From: an uncultured Ruminococcus sp.
Lineage (GTDB): Bacteria; Bacillota; Clostridia; Oscillospirales; Ruminococcaceae
Direction of reading: 5' to 3'
NCBI GenBank assembly: GCA_947587925.1
Contig: CANPYF010000002.1
Location: 1-39,027, forward strand
DNA length: 39,027 nucleotides
Within the stretch, counting starts at the first letter, position 1. Each line of letters opens with the position of its first letter. Positions 1 through 7,705 of this stretch are shown here, piece by piece. The notes under the pieces were generated by a model. That model saw nothing but the letters and a program-made list of their open reading frames with translations, was not told the origin of the DNA and ran no database searches. A program made the position numbers and the translations under genes.

Positions 1-329
1 GAGAAATGAAGATAAACGTGTCCGACATGATGGCGTGCGGCGGCGGCGGAAGCTCTCCGATCTGGAGATCGATGCTTGCCGATCTTTACAACTGCCCTGT
101 TAAAACCGCTTCGTCAAAGGAAGGACCTGCGCTCGGCGCTGCTCTGCTCGCGCTGACGGGCGCGGGGGTATATTCAAGCGTGCCCGAAGCCTGCGCCGCT
201 GTCGTTAAAACGGATAAGATACAGCAGCCCAACGAATCCGCCGTACCCGTTTACGAAAGCTATTACAGACTTTATCACGACATTTATCCTGCCGTTAAAG
301 AACTCTGCGCAAGGCTTGCAAAGCTCTGA
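1..329 (+). CDS. xylB: Xylulokinase-type FGGY sugar kinase, C-terminal fragment
   Basis: This is the 3' end of a gene that enters from the left; the reading frame is open from position 3 and stops with TGA at 327-329. The residues match the last part of FGGY-family carbohydrate kinases: a glycine-rich stretch (ACGGGGSSPIWRSMLAD) followed by EGPALGAALLA, as in the nucleotide-binding C-terminal domain of xylulokinase, which phosphorylates D-xylulose to xylulose 5-phosphate. The closing VYESYYRLYHDIYPAVKEL resembles the XylB tail more than the glycerol kinase tail. An ATG at 6 is an internal methionine and not a start. The N-terminal domain lies outside the window, so substrate specificity is inferred from the tail alone. 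No clear terminator follows; the next 95 bases lead into the promoter of the following gene. Confidence 0.75.
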   Translation, partial: EMKINVSDMMACGGGGSSPIWRSMLADLYNCPVKTASSKEGPALGAALLALTGAGVYSSVPEACAAVVKTDKIQQPNESAVPVYESYYRLYHDIYPAVKELCARLAKL

Positions 330-382
330 ACGTCGGAGTGTGCAGGACATTGACCGTCAAGTATGCAAAAATCATAAATGAA

Positions 383-402
383 GTACAAAATTTTGTACAA
401 AA
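383..402. promoter_or_regulatory. GTACA palindrome upstream of a promoter
   Basis: The 16-base perfect palindrome GTACAAAATTTTGTAC (383-398) overlaps a second perfect palindrome, TTTTGTACAAAA (391-402). The latter ends 22 bases before the -35 box at 425. The same 12-mer occurs upstream of another promoter at 6554-6565. This is what an operator or activator site looks like, but no regulator is identified here. Confidence 0.45.
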
Positions 403-424
403 TGCCGTTTTTGTTTTGTTTTTA

Positions 425-453
425 TTGACAAATGAACGCAAAAGGGATATAAT
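425..453 (+). promoter_or_regulatory. Sigma-A-type promoter of the choice-of-anchor A gene
   Basis: TTGACA (425-430), a 17-base spacer and TATAAT (448-453). Transcription would start near 460 and give a leader of about 120 bases. The leader contains a long imperfect hairpin (507-549) in which TAAACGAA pairs with TTCGTTTA; it ends about 18 bases before the ribosome-binding site. Confidence 0.8.
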
Positions 454-580
454 TGTATAAAATGTGGTTTAATATTTAAATTTAATTTAATAATTTTTCC
501 GATCAATAAACGAAGGCTTGCGGTATCATAACGCTCAGGCTTTCGTTTACAGATAAATAAAAATTTTGGAGGAGTGTAAA

Positions 581-2101
581 ATGTTCAAAAAATTGATCGC
601 GGCGGCTGCGGCGGCTGCGCTCGGTCTTTCTGCGGCGCTGACTTCATATGCGGCTCCCGCAGGCGCGACTAAGGTAGCGTCAGATTCGGCTGAAGCCGAA
701 AAGCTGCTCGGTTACTCGCGTGCAAGTGCGGCAAATACCCTGCTCGGCGACGCAAACTATTTCAACGTATTCCTTACCGGCGACTATACCCCGACAGGTT
801 CTGACTGTGAGGGCAGACTTGCCATAGGCGGAAGCCTTAACAATACCGAAGCGGGCGAAAATTATCAGGTCGGCAACGGAATGTACGGCTATACGGCAAA
901 GAATACCGATTACGCTGACGCCATAGTCCTTGGCGGTACTCTTAACAGAACAGCGTTCTCATTCGGCTGGAAGCCTTACGAGGCAGGCGGCTCGTCCGGA
1001 CAGTACAGCACAAGAAGAACTATCGTTGTCGGTGAAAATACATCTGTAAAGAGCGGTACGGGCGCTGCTCTTGACATGAACGCCGAACCCGGCTCATTGC
1101 TCTACTATTCACCCGCTGACGACCCGATAATCGACTTTGGTTCGGCATTTTCAAAGATAAGAGATGTAAGCGGAAAGTTCAAGGAGATGGAGGGTACTGA
1201 CGCTGCACTTTCGGGCAGCACGCTTACGCTCAAAGCGGACAAGACTACCGCTGACAGCGGTTACTGCGTATTCAACGTTACCGCAAGCCAGTTGGAAAGC
1301 GCTAAGGAAGTTCAGGTCAACGTACCTTCTGACGCATATGTTGTAATGAACATTTCCGGTTCAAACGTTACGACCTACAGACTTGACCATCAGAACAACG
1401 CTTCCTACGGCGGCGGACAGCTCAAGCCCTGCTTCTATTTCAACGGCGAACAGCTTGAAAACAACCATGTAACGGCAAGCAAGGTGCTTTGCAACTTCTA
1501 CGAAGCATCACAGGTACATATCGTAAACAATTTCATAGGAACAATACTTGCTCCTAACGCTAACGTATACGGCGATGACTGGGGCCACGTTTCCGGTTCG
1601 CTTATCGCTCAGTCCTTCTATGGAAAAACCGAATTCGGTTACAGACCCTTCAATGCGGCTGCACCGATACTCGGCAATGCCGTAATTGACCCCGGCGAAG
1701 AGGACGACAGCAGCAGCGAAGATCCGTCAACGGACAGTGATGCTCCTTCGGACGACAGCAATGCTCCCTCAACGGACAGCAACGCTCCCTCAACGGACAG
1801 CAATGCTCCTTCTGACGACAGCAATGCTCCCTCGGATAACAGCGATACAGCAAGCAAAAAGCCGAACGACAGTTCGACCGACAGCAAGAACGTAAACCAG
1901 ACAACTAACAGCACGAGCGGCTCATCTTCCGCTTCCAAGAACAATACCGCCAACTCGGCCGCTGCAAACAACACTGCGACAGCGACAAACAGCGGTGTAA
2001 CAACTACAACTTCTCCGGAAACAGGCTCAGCGGCAGTGTCCGCTCTGCTCGTGACCGTGGCGGCAGGACTTATAGTTGCTGCCAAGAAGAGAAACAAGTA
2101 A
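581..2101 (+). CDS. Secreted choice-of-anchor A family protein with SPETG wall-sorting signal
   Basis: A 506-residue surface protein. The ATG at 581 is chosen because GGAGG (569-573) lies just upstream; an in-frame TTG at 566 overlaps that site. The first ~25 residues form a signal peptide (FKK, then an Ala/Leu core, cleavage near SYA-APAG). Residues ~50-360 match the choice-of-anchor A domain, with NVFLTGDYTPTGSDCEGRLAIGG near its start. Residues ~380-430 are a Ser/Asp/Pro/Asn linker with repeated DSNAPS units. The C terminus has SPETG, a hydrophobic stretch and KKRNK, which is the layout of a sortase substrate with an SPxTG variant of LPxTG. The gene is monocistronic, with its own promoter and terminator. 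Ligand or function is unknown; no dockerin or catalytic motif is visible. Confidence 0.8.
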   Translation: MFKKLIAAAAAAALGLSAALTSYAAPAGATKVASDSAEAEKLLGYSRASAANTLLGDANYFNVFLTGDYTPTGSDCEGRLAIGGSLNNTEAGENYQVGNGMYGYTAKNTDYADAIVLGGTLNRTAFSFGWKPYEAGGSSGQYSTRRTIVVGENTSVKSGTGAALDMNAEPGSLLYYSPADDPIIDFGSAFSKIRDVSGKFKEMEGTDAALSGSTLTLKADKTTADSGYCVFNVTASQLESAKEVQVNVPSDAYVVMNISGSNVTTYRLDHQNNASYGGGQLKPCFYFNGEQLENNHVTASKVLCNFYEASQVHIVNNFIGTILAPNANVYGDDWGHVSGSLIAQSFYGKTEFGYRPFNAAAPILGNAVIDPGEEDDSSSEDPSTDSDAPSDDSNAPSTDSNAPSTDSNAPSDDSNAPSDNSDTASKKPNDSSTDSKNVNQTTNSTSGSSSASKNNTANSAAANNTATATNSGVTTTTSPETGSAAVSALLVTVAAGLIVAAKKRNK

Positions 2102-2139
2102 TTGACACTTGGTGAAAAGAGTTACGGAATATAACAAAA

Positions 2140-2166
2140 GGGCAGCACTTCCCGTGCTGCCTTTTT
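2140..2166 (+). terminator. Rho-independent terminator
   Basis: Perfect 8-bp stem GGCAGCAC/GTGCTGCC (2141-2148 and 2154-2161), loop TTCCC, followed by TTTTT. It lies 40 bases after the surface-protein stop. The remaining ~110 bases up to the next promoter show no gene. Confidence 0.9.
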
Positions 2167-2282
2167 GCTGTCCGAAAGGAGCGATATTGCCTTTACAGCT
2201 TTCAATAGAATTACAAAAGTCGGCGAACTAACGTCCGACCCCGCCCAATGTTTTAAACATTTTAAAAATTTCCCAAAAGCCC

Positions 2283-2311
2283 TTTACTTTTGCTCAAAAA
2301 TAGGGTATAAT
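2283..2311 (+). promoter_or_regulatory. Promoter of the Gls24-fakA operon
   Basis: TTTACT (2283-2288), a 17-base spacer and TATAAT (2306-2311), about 57 bases before the Gls24 start. The -35 box matches TTGACA at four of six positions. Confidence 0.6.
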
Positions 2312-2367
2312 TGTCTTGACGGCTTTTTAGCCTTTTTACCTTTATCTGAAAGGACGGTCCTGCTATT

Positions 2368-2655
2368 ATGATCGAGATCGGCAATCATCTCGGAACGATA
2401 ACTGTTTCTAAAAAATATCTCGTCAGCCTTGTCGCCGCTAAGGTGCAGAATTGCTTCGGTATCACAAGGCTCGTTCGCACGGACGCTAAGCTCTCTGACG
2501 GCGCGGTCGTGATAAAAATATCGGCTGTCTTTTCGCCCGATGTCAATATCCCCGCTGTCGCTGACGCGGTCTCTCATAAGGTCGCGTATGAACTTATCGA
2601 CAAAACGGGGATAGATGTAAGATCGGTGGAGATCTTCGCCGATGAGATAGTTTAA
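2368..2655 (+). CDS. Asp23/Gls24 family envelope stress protein (YloU-like)
   Basis: A 95-residue protein of the Asp23/Gls24 family (DUF322). The characteristic elements are present: an N-terminal GNHLGTITVSKKYLVSLVA, then the VRTDAKL region, and a C-terminal DVNIPAVADAVSHKVAYELI stretch. It sits 15 bases upstream of a fakA-like gene, the same arrangement as yloU-yloV in Bacillus. In that family the protein is cytoplasmic and linked to cell-envelope homeostasis, in some species through a membrane partner; no such partner is seen here. It is the first gene of the operon, driven by the promoter ending at 2311. The ATG at 2368 follows GAAAGGA (2348-2354). Confidence 0.85.
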   Translation: MIEIGNHLGTITVSKKYLVSLVAAKVQNCFGITRLVRTDAKLSDGAVVIKISAVFSPDVNIPAVADAVSHKVAYELIDKTGIDVRSVEIFADEIV

Positions 2656-2670
2656 TGGAGGTATTTTCTT

Positions 2671-4311
2671 TTGAATGCGACAATAAACGGTAAAACTTTC
2701 CGCGATGCAATAATCAGCGCCGCTAATGTTTTGTCCGATAAAAAAAGATCCGTAGACGAACTTAACGTTTTCCCCGTTCCCGACGGCGATACGGGTACAA
2801 ATATGTCAATGACCATTTCTAACGCCGCACTCGCGCTTAAAGCCCTGCCCGATTCGGTCGATATCTCTCTTGCGGCTTCGGAAGCCGCCGCAGGTATGCT
2901 CAGGGGCGCAAGGGGCAATTCGGGCGTTATCCTGTCGCTTATTTTCCGCGGATTTTCCAAGACCCTTGAGGGTAAAGCCGTAATGGACTGCGAATTGCTC
3001 GCTCAGTCGCTCGAAAGCGGCGTAAAGGGCGCGTACAGGTCGGTCATGAAGCCTACCGAGGGTACTATACTCACCGTTGCACGCGAAGCTGCGCAGAGGG
3101 CGCGTGAGATGACGATCTCGTCGAACGATCCGCTGATCGTCTGGGACGAAGTGTGCAGACAGGCTGCGGCTACGCTTGAAAAGACCCCCGAAATGCTGCC
3201 GCTGCTCGCTAAAGCGGGCGTTGTTGACGCAGGCGGCAAGGGGCTGACCATAATACTTTGCGAGATGAAGCGTATCTTCGAGGGCGGCACTGTCGCTCCC
3301 GAACCTGACAAGAACAAGCCTACCGTGACGGTCGATTCGTTTGCGGACGCGGTCGGCAGGTATGATGATGAGATACACTTTACCTACTGCACGGAAATGC
3401 TTATCAACAAATCCGAGGACTGCGGCAGTGCGGACGCGCTCCGCGCGTATCTTGAAACGATCGGCGACTGCGTTGTCGTGGTCGAGGACGACGATATAAT
3501 CAAGGTGCACGTTCACACAAACGACCCGGGGCTTGCCGTACAGAAGGGACTGGAATTTGGGTATATCAATCTTCCGAAAATAGAGAACATGAAACTCCAG
3601 CATGAAAGCAGGAAAAAGGACGCTGAAACAGGGTTCTCACCTGCCAAGCCGGAAAAGCGTTTCGGCTTTGTTGCGGTCGCTGCGGGAAGCGGCATTGAAG
3701 CGATGTTCAGGGATATAGGCGTTGACTGTATCGTCAGCGGCGGTCAGACAATGAATCCGTCAACGGAGGACATACTCAAAGCGATAATGAGCTGTCCTGC
3801 CGAAACGGTGTTCGTACTTCCCAACAACAAGAACATAATCATGGCGGCGGAGCAGGCTATGAAGCTTGCCGACAGAAAGGTATGCGTACTGCAGACCCGT
3901 TCCGTGCCGCAGGGAATGAGCGCAATGCTTGCATTTGACCCCGAAGCCGACCTGTCATCAAACAGGCTTGCCATGACCGAAGCGTTTGAGCGGGTAGCGA
4001 CCGGACAGGTGACATTTGCGGCGCGTGACAGCGATTTTGAAGGCAAAGCGATCAAGCAGGGGGAGATACTCTGCATTGAAAACGGCAAGCTGATATTCAC
4101 GGAAAAAGAGGTCAACAAAGGCGCGTACAAGCTGACCAAGCGGCTTGTCAAAAACGACACGTCGTTTATCACGGTGCTTTACGGCGCAGACGTAACCGAC
4201 GATGCCGCCGAGGAACTGCACGCCATGCTTACGAGAAAATTCAGCGACATAGACATAAACATGACGCGCGGCGGACAGCCGGTGTATTATTATTTGATCT
4301 CTGCCGAATAG
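2671..4311 (+). CDS. fakA: Fatty acid kinase subunit FakA (DAK2/YloV family)
   Basis: A 546-residue protein starting at TTG 2671, with GGAGG at 2657-2661 directly after the Gls24 stop. The N-terminal DhaL/DAK2 ATP-binding domain (about 1-200) carries PVPDGDTGTNMSMT, whose aspartates bind Mg-ATP, and GARGNSGVILS. The middle and C-terminal domains are those of FakA/YloV (HVHTNDPG near residue 280; VLPNNKNI near 390). FakA phosphorylates fatty acids presented by a separate DegV-type FakB carrier, so exogenous fatty acids can enter phospholipid synthesis. No fakB lies in this window. Coupling to a Gls24 protein is the usual Firmicute context. The stop codon TAG (4309-4311) is immediately followed by a family A intergenic repeat. 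Confidence 0.88.
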   Translation: MNATINGKTFRDAIISAANVLSDKKRSVDELNVFPVPDGDTGTNMSMTISNAALALKALPDSVDISLAASEAAAGMLRGARGNSGVILSLIFRGFSKTLEGKAVMDCELLAQSLESGVKGAYRSVMKPTEGTILTVAREAAQRAREMTISSNDPLIVWDEVCRQAAATLEKTPEMLPLLAKAGVVDAGGKGLTIILCEMKRIFEGGTVAPEPDKNKPTVTVDSFADAVGRYDDEIHFTYCTEMLINKSEDCGSADALRAYLETIGDCVVVVEDDDIIKVHVHTNDPGLAVQKGLEFGYINLPKIENMKLQHESRKKDAETGFSPAKPEKRFGFVAVAAGSGIEAMFRDIGVDCIVSGGQTMNPSTEDILKAIMSCPAETVFVLPNNKNIIMAAEQAMKLADRKVCVLQTRSVPQGMSAMLAFDPEADLSSNRLAMTEAFERVATGQVTFAARDSDFEGKAIKQGEILCIENGKLIFTEKEVNKGAYKLTKRLVKNDTSFITVLYGADVTDDAAEELHAMLTRKFSDIDINMTRGGQPVYYYLISAE

Positions 4312-4498
4312 GGGGGCGGGTCTGATGTTAGTTTGAGCTTCTATGTTGGCTCCCCCGCCGCAACTTCTGTTAACCAACTTTTGTGAATCTATTTTATAAC
4401 TGCGTACCGGTTTACGTTTTTGGGATAAGATAATATTTCTTACATCAGAGCTTTGCCTACACCCCTCCCACGGGATGAGGCAGGGGCGCACCTTTTTC
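4312..4498 (+). repeat. Dispersed intergenic repeat, family A, copy 1
   Basis: This element starts at the base after the fakA stop. Order: GC-rich hairpin (GGCGGG ... CCCGCC at about 4315-4353), a GTGAATCTATT stretch, a nested AT-rich hairpin around GCGTACCGGTTTACG, the conserved box CATCAGAGCTTT, then CACCCCTCCCACGGG, and a final CACCTTTTT. Matching copies are at 13069, 15593, 28836 and 29342. The end looks like a terminator, although no separate promoter was recognised for the following apgM gene, so some read-through is possible. Confidence 0.75.
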
Positions 4499-4538
4499 TA
4501 AATAAAACAAACTATTAGTTGAAAGGACTTGTTTTTAT

Positions 4539-5750
4539 ATGACAAAATACGTTGTTATGCTTTGCGATGGTATGGCTGATTACCCCGTTGATGAACTCGG
4601 CGGTATGACTCCTATGGAGGCGGCTTTTAAGCCGACTATGGATTCGCTCGCTAAACGGGCGACCGTAGGACTTGTAAAAAGCGTTCAGGACGGTATGAAA
4701 CCCGGTTCGGACGTCGCTAACCTCTCCATTCTCGGCTATGACCCCGAGGTCTATTACTCGGGACGCTCTCCGCTTGAAGCAGGTTCTATCGGGATAGATA
4801 TGAAGCCGACCGATGTTTCCTTCCGCTGCAACCTCGTTACCCTTTCGGACGAGCCTGCCTATGAGGATAAAACTATGGTCGATTACTGCTCGGACGATAT
4901 TTCCACCGAAGAAGCACAGGTGCTGATAAAATACCTCGCCGAACATTTCGATTCGGAAGAATTTCAGCTATATTCGGGCGTAAGCTACCGCCATTGCCTT
5001 ATCTGGAATATGGGTACGCTTGATGTCGGCACGCTGACCCCGCCGCATGACATAACCGGCAGACCGATAAAGGAATATATCCCCGCTCACCCCAATGCCG
5101 CTAAGCTTTACGATATGATGAAAAAAAGCTACGATCTGCTGCGCGATCACCCGGTCAACAAGGCAAGGATCGCACAGGGCAAAAGACCCGCGAACTCCAT
5201 GTGGTTCTGGGGCGAGGGCGTGAGAAAGCCGCTCACACCTTTTGTTGAAAAGTACGGCATAAAAGGCTCTATGATCTCCGCCGTTGACCTGTTAAAGGGA
5301 ATAGGCAAATTCACGGGAATGAATGTCGTAAACGTAGAAGGCGCAACGGGCTACATAGATACCAACTTCGAGGGCAAGGCTGCCGCCTGCATACATGAAC
5401 TGGAATCGGGCAGCGATTTTGTCTACATACACGTTGAAGCGCCCGACGAATGCGGTCACCGCCACGAGATAGAAAATAAAAAGCGCAGCATTGAGCTGAT
5501 AGACGAAAAGATACTTGCGCCCGTGGTCAACGCGCTTGAAAAATATGACGATTACAAGGTACTCGTCTGCCCCGACCACCCCACGCCGCTGTCGTTAATG
5601 ACCCACACGAACGACCCGATACCCTTCCTCATCTACCACAAAAAGGGCGAAACGGCGGGCGTAGATACATGGAACGAAAAGACGGCTAAAAGCACGGGTA
5701 TATATGTAGAAAAAGGGTATAAGCTGATAGAGATGTTTTTAGGTAAATAA
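4539..5750 (+). CDS. apgM: Cofactor-independent phosphoglycerate mutase, archaeal (ApgM) type
   Basis: A 403-residue member of the alkaline phosphatase superfamily. The metal-site motifs are visible: LCDGMADYP near the N terminus, MKPGSDVANLSILGYDP with the candidate catalytic serine around residue 60, HVEAPDECGHRHE near 305, and VCPDHPTP near 345. The family interconverts 3- and 2-phosphoglycerate in glycolysis without 2,3-bisphosphoglycerate. A closely related subgroup in Clostridia and Bacteroidetes has been annotated as a proposed homoserine kinase, and the sequence alone does not separate the two. The start follows GAAAGGA (4520-4526). The rsmE gene begins two bases after the stop, so the two genes are probably co-transcribed. 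Confidence 0.82.
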   Translation: MTKYVVMLCDGMADYPVDELGGMTPMEAAFKPTMDSLAKRATVGLVKSVQDGMKPGSDVANLSILGYDPEVYYSGRSPLEAGSIGIDMKPTDVSFRCNLVTLSDEPAYEDKTMVDYCSDDISTEEAQVLIKYLAEHFDSEEFQLYSGVSYRHCLIWNMGTLDVGTLTPPHDITGRPIKEYIPAHPNAAKLYDMMKKSYDLLRDHPVNKARIAQGKRPANSMWFWGEGVRKPLTPFVEKYGIKGSMISAVDLLKGIGKFTGMNVVNVEGATGYIDTNFEGKAAACIHELESGSDFVYIHVEAPDECGHRHEIENKKRSIELIDEKILAPVVNALEKYDDYKVLVCPDHPTPLSLMTHTNDPIPFLIYHKKGETAGVDTWNEKTAKSTGIYVEKGYKLIEMFLGK

Positions 5751-5751
5751 A

Positions 5752-6471
5752 ATGCCGAGATTTTTTTCCGATAACGTGCAGGACGGCTTCTGTACCCTGT
5801 CGGGTGAGGACGCACGCCATGCCGCGCTCAGTTTGCGTATGAAACGCTCCGATATTGTCACCATCTGCTGCCGAGGGACGGACTATACCTGCTCCGTTGA
5901 TGATATTTCCCCGGAACAGGTACTCTGCCGCGTGCTTGGCTCCGCCCCCGCTTCCGCAGAGCCTGATATACGTCTGCACCTTTTTCAGGCTGTGCCAAAG
6001 GGCGAAAAGGCTGATATTATCGTGCAAAAATCAGTCGAAATGGGAGTAAGCGGCATAACCTTCGTGCTGACCTCCCGCTGTATCTCACGACCTGATGAAA
6101 AGAGTTTTTCAAAAAAACTCGTCCGCTATAATAAGATAGCCCTCGAAGCGGCTAAACAGTGCGGGCGCGGCGCAATACCCGCCGTGGACGGGATAATTAG
6201 CGTGCGCGAAGCGGCTGAACGCATGAAAGAGTTTGACAGCGCCGTCTGGTGCTATGAAAAAGGCGGCGTGTCCTTTAACTCGCTCGGGTTGAAGCCCAAC
6301 ACGTCTGTCGCGCTGATGATAGGCAGCGAGGGCGGCTTTTCAGATGAAGAAGCGGAGCTTTTCACCGGCTGCGGATTCAAGCCGGTCAGCATGGGCGCAA
6401 GGATACTGCGCTGCGAGACCGCGCCGATCGCCGCCGCGGCGATAATAATGAACCTTACGGGGAATATGTAA
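5752..6471 (+). CDS. rsmE: 16S rRNA m3U1498 methyltransferase RsmE
   Basis: A 239-residue SPOUT-class methyltransferase that methylates N3 of U1498 in 16S rRNA. The N-terminal PUA-like region opens with MPRFF and contains GEDARHAALSLRMKRSD. The C-terminal trefoil-knot domain shows QAVPKGEKADIIVQKSVEMG, the SAM-loop IGSEGGFSDEEAE and the final LRCETAPIAA, all family hallmarks. The length is normal. The gene follows apgM with one intervening base, and no separate ribosome-binding site is obvious apart from AGGT inside the end of apgM, so translational coupling is likely. Confidence 0.93.
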   Translation: MPRFFSDNVQDGFCTLSGEDARHAALSLRMKRSDIVTICCRGTDYTCSVDDISPEQVLCRVLGSAPASAEPDIRLHLFQAVPKGEKADIIVQKSVEMGVSGITFVLTSRCISRPDEKSFSKKLVRYNKIALEAAKQCGRGAIPAVDGIISVREAAERMKEFDSAVWCYEKGGVSFNSLGLKPNTSVALMIGSEGGFSDEEAELFTGCGFKPVSMGARILRCETAPIAAAAIIMNLTGNM

Positions 6472-6553
6472 AAATTTTATCAGCATTATCCGCCGTCAGC
6501 AATGCACAAAAAGTTGTTCGTATCTGTCATTTGTCGGGCAGTTTATTTGTGTA

Positions 6554-6565
6554 TTTTGTACAAAA
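6554..6565. promoter_or_regulatory. TTTTGTACAAAA palindrome upstream of a promoter
   Basis: Perfect 12-base palindrome identical to the one at 391-402. It ends 34 bases before the -35 box at 6600. Relative to the -10 box the two sites differ by 12 bases, roughly one helical turn. Candidate site for a shared regulator; no regulator gene is identified. Confidence 0.4.
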
Positions 6566-6599
6566 AATCCCGCATGGAAATTATTTTTTTTAAAAATAC

Positions 6600-6628
6600 T
6601 TGATTTAGCCGCTAAAATGTGATATACT
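6600..6628 (+). promoter_or_regulatory. Promoter of the acidic membrane protein gene
   Basis: TTGATT (6600-6605), a 17-base spacer and TATACT (6623-6628). The expected leader contains a perfect hairpin, ACCCGC-GAAA-GCGGGT (6655-6670), 17 bases before the AAGGAG ribosome-binding site. Confidence 0.75.
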
Positions 6629-6702
6629 ATTAAACAGAAAAAATGAAACCGTTGACCCGCGAAAGCGGGTAAGTGTAAAATCTGAATAAGGAGTTGTTTA
6701 CC

Positions 6703-7032
6703 ATGGGAAAAGCATTAAAGGTCGCCGCCGCGCTTGGTGTTGCCGCGCTCGGCGCTGCTGCTGCGGTAGCATATAAAAAGCACAAGGAGCTTGAGGATTA
6801 CGATTACGAGGAATTAGACGACGATTTCGACGATTGCTGCTGTGACGACTGCGCAAGCTGCGAGACCGCTGAAGGCACTGAGGAGGCTGAGACCGCCGAG
6901 GCTGCTGAAGAGACTGCCGAGGAAGCTGTTGAAAGCGCGGAAGAGGCTGCCGAAGCAGCCGAAGAAGCTGTTGAGGACGCAGAGGAAGTCGTTGAAGAAG
7001 CTGCCGAAGAGGTTGACAGCGAAGAAGAATGA
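6703..7032 (+). CDS. Small membrane-anchored acidic protein with a cysteine cluster
   Basis: A 109-residue protein of unknown function. The ATG at 6703 follows AAGGAG (6688-6693); an in-frame TTG at 6694 overlaps the spacer and is rejected. Residues 1-25 (MGKALKVAAALGVAALGAAAAV) form one hydrophobic, Ala-rich segment flanked by lysines, so it is either an N-terminal anchor or an uncleaved signal. Then comes an Asp/Tyr-rich stretch, a tight cysteine cluster (DDCCCDDCASC, about residues 44-54), and about 50 residues of Glu/Ala heptad-like repeats that should form a very acidic helix. The gene has its own promoter, leader hairpin and downstream hairpins, so it is an independent unit. The cysteines might bind a metal or form disulfides. 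I do not recognise a family. Confidence 0.7.
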   Translation: MGKALKVAAALGVAALGAAAAVAYKKHKELEDYDYEELDDDFDDCCCDDCASCETAEGTEEAETAEAAEETAEEAVESAEEAAEAAEEAVEDAEEVVEEAAEEVDSEEE

Positions 7033-7033
7033 C

Positions 7034-7086
7034 CTCTCAAATTAACTACGTTAATTTGAGAGTGGCAATTTGACTGTGTCAAATTG
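7034..7086 (+). repeat. Two adjacent perfect hairpins after the acidic protein gene
   Basis: A 13-bp perfect stem with loop TAC (7034-7046 and 7050-7062), then a 9-bp perfect stem CAATTTGAC/GTCAAATTG with loop TGT (7066-7086). Neither is followed by a T tract, so they are not ordinary terminators. Three-base loops are typical of the hairpins in the dispersed repeats of this window. Downstream, ATTCTGAAAG occurs twice and ATTCTGACAG once between about 7094 and 7132. Confidence 0.65.
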
Positions 7087-7192
7087 ATTGCATTATTCTG
7101 AAAGGTTATTCTGAAAGTGTCATTCTGACAGCGGAATATTTTAACAAAGCATTCCCGAATTTTTTTCTTTTTCATACTTTCCTTTTTTGAGA

Positions 7193-7218
7193 AACCGCTT
7201 TTGAACAGAGCGGTTTTT
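7193..7218 (+). terminator. Rho-independent terminator
   Basis: Stem AACCGCT/AGCGGTT (7193-7199 and 7209-7215) with a 9-base loop and a run of T. It ends about 32 bases before the next start codon. Confidence 0.7.
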
Positions 7219-7249
7219 CATTTTCGGACATTTTAAGGAGTCGGTATTA

Positions 7250-7705
7250 ATGGATACGAGCAGATCTGAATACGCACAGCGCGCGAAGGCGCTTTTCTAC
7301 AAGGGGTACAACTGTTCGCAGGCGGTAGTCGGCGCATGGGCGGAGCAAATGGGACTGACGGAGGACTGTGCGCTGAAATTGGCGGCGGGCTTCGGCGGCG
7401 GTATAGGCAGAATGCGCGAGGTCTGCGGCGCGTTATGCGGCGCGGTAATGATAGTCGGTATGCTGCGTTCGAGCGGTCAGGCGGGGGCAGAACCCAAAAG
7501 GGAGATGTACGAGATAGTACAGCAGTTGGCGGCAAGGTTCAAGGAAAAAAACGGCGCTGATACCATAATATGCCGAGAACTGCTCGGACTTGACGGAAGA
7601 GATACTTCTCCCAAGCCTGCGGCGCGTACCGAGGAGTACTACAAAAAACGCCCCTGCCCCGAACTTGCCGCGCTTGCGGCTGCGCTTGTCGAGGAGTTTG
7701 TATGA
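7250..7705 (+). CDS. C-GCAxxG-C-C family (putative redox-active) protein
   Basis: A 151-residue protein with the cysteine pattern of the C-GCAxxG-C-C family: GYNCSQAVVGAW near residue 22, then GFGGGIGRMREVCGALCGAVMIVG at about 48-71, CRELLG near 104 and RPCPEL near 134. The conserved cysteines suggest a redox or metal function, but no reaction is established for the family. AAGGAG (7235-7240) precedes the ATG. The last four bases overlap the start of the HAD gene, which indicates translational coupling. Confidence 0.85.
   Translation: MDTSRSEYAQRAKALFYKGYNCSQAVVGAWAEQMGLTEDCALKLAAGFGGGIGRMREVCGALCGAVMIVGMLRSSGQAGAEPKREMYEIVQQLAARFKEKNGADTIICRELLGLDGRDTSPKPAARTEEYYKKRPCPELAALAAALVEEFV

Noticed and set aside
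1639-2097. Long minus-strand and other-frame ORFs over the surface-protein gene
   Set aside because: They mirror the Ser/Asp repeat region, have no ribosome-binding site and lie over a gene with a signal peptide, domain and sorting signal.
4312-4538. Riboswitch upstream of apgM
   Set aside because: The structure belongs to the dispersed family A repeat, found next to unrelated genes, and matches no riboswitch core I know.
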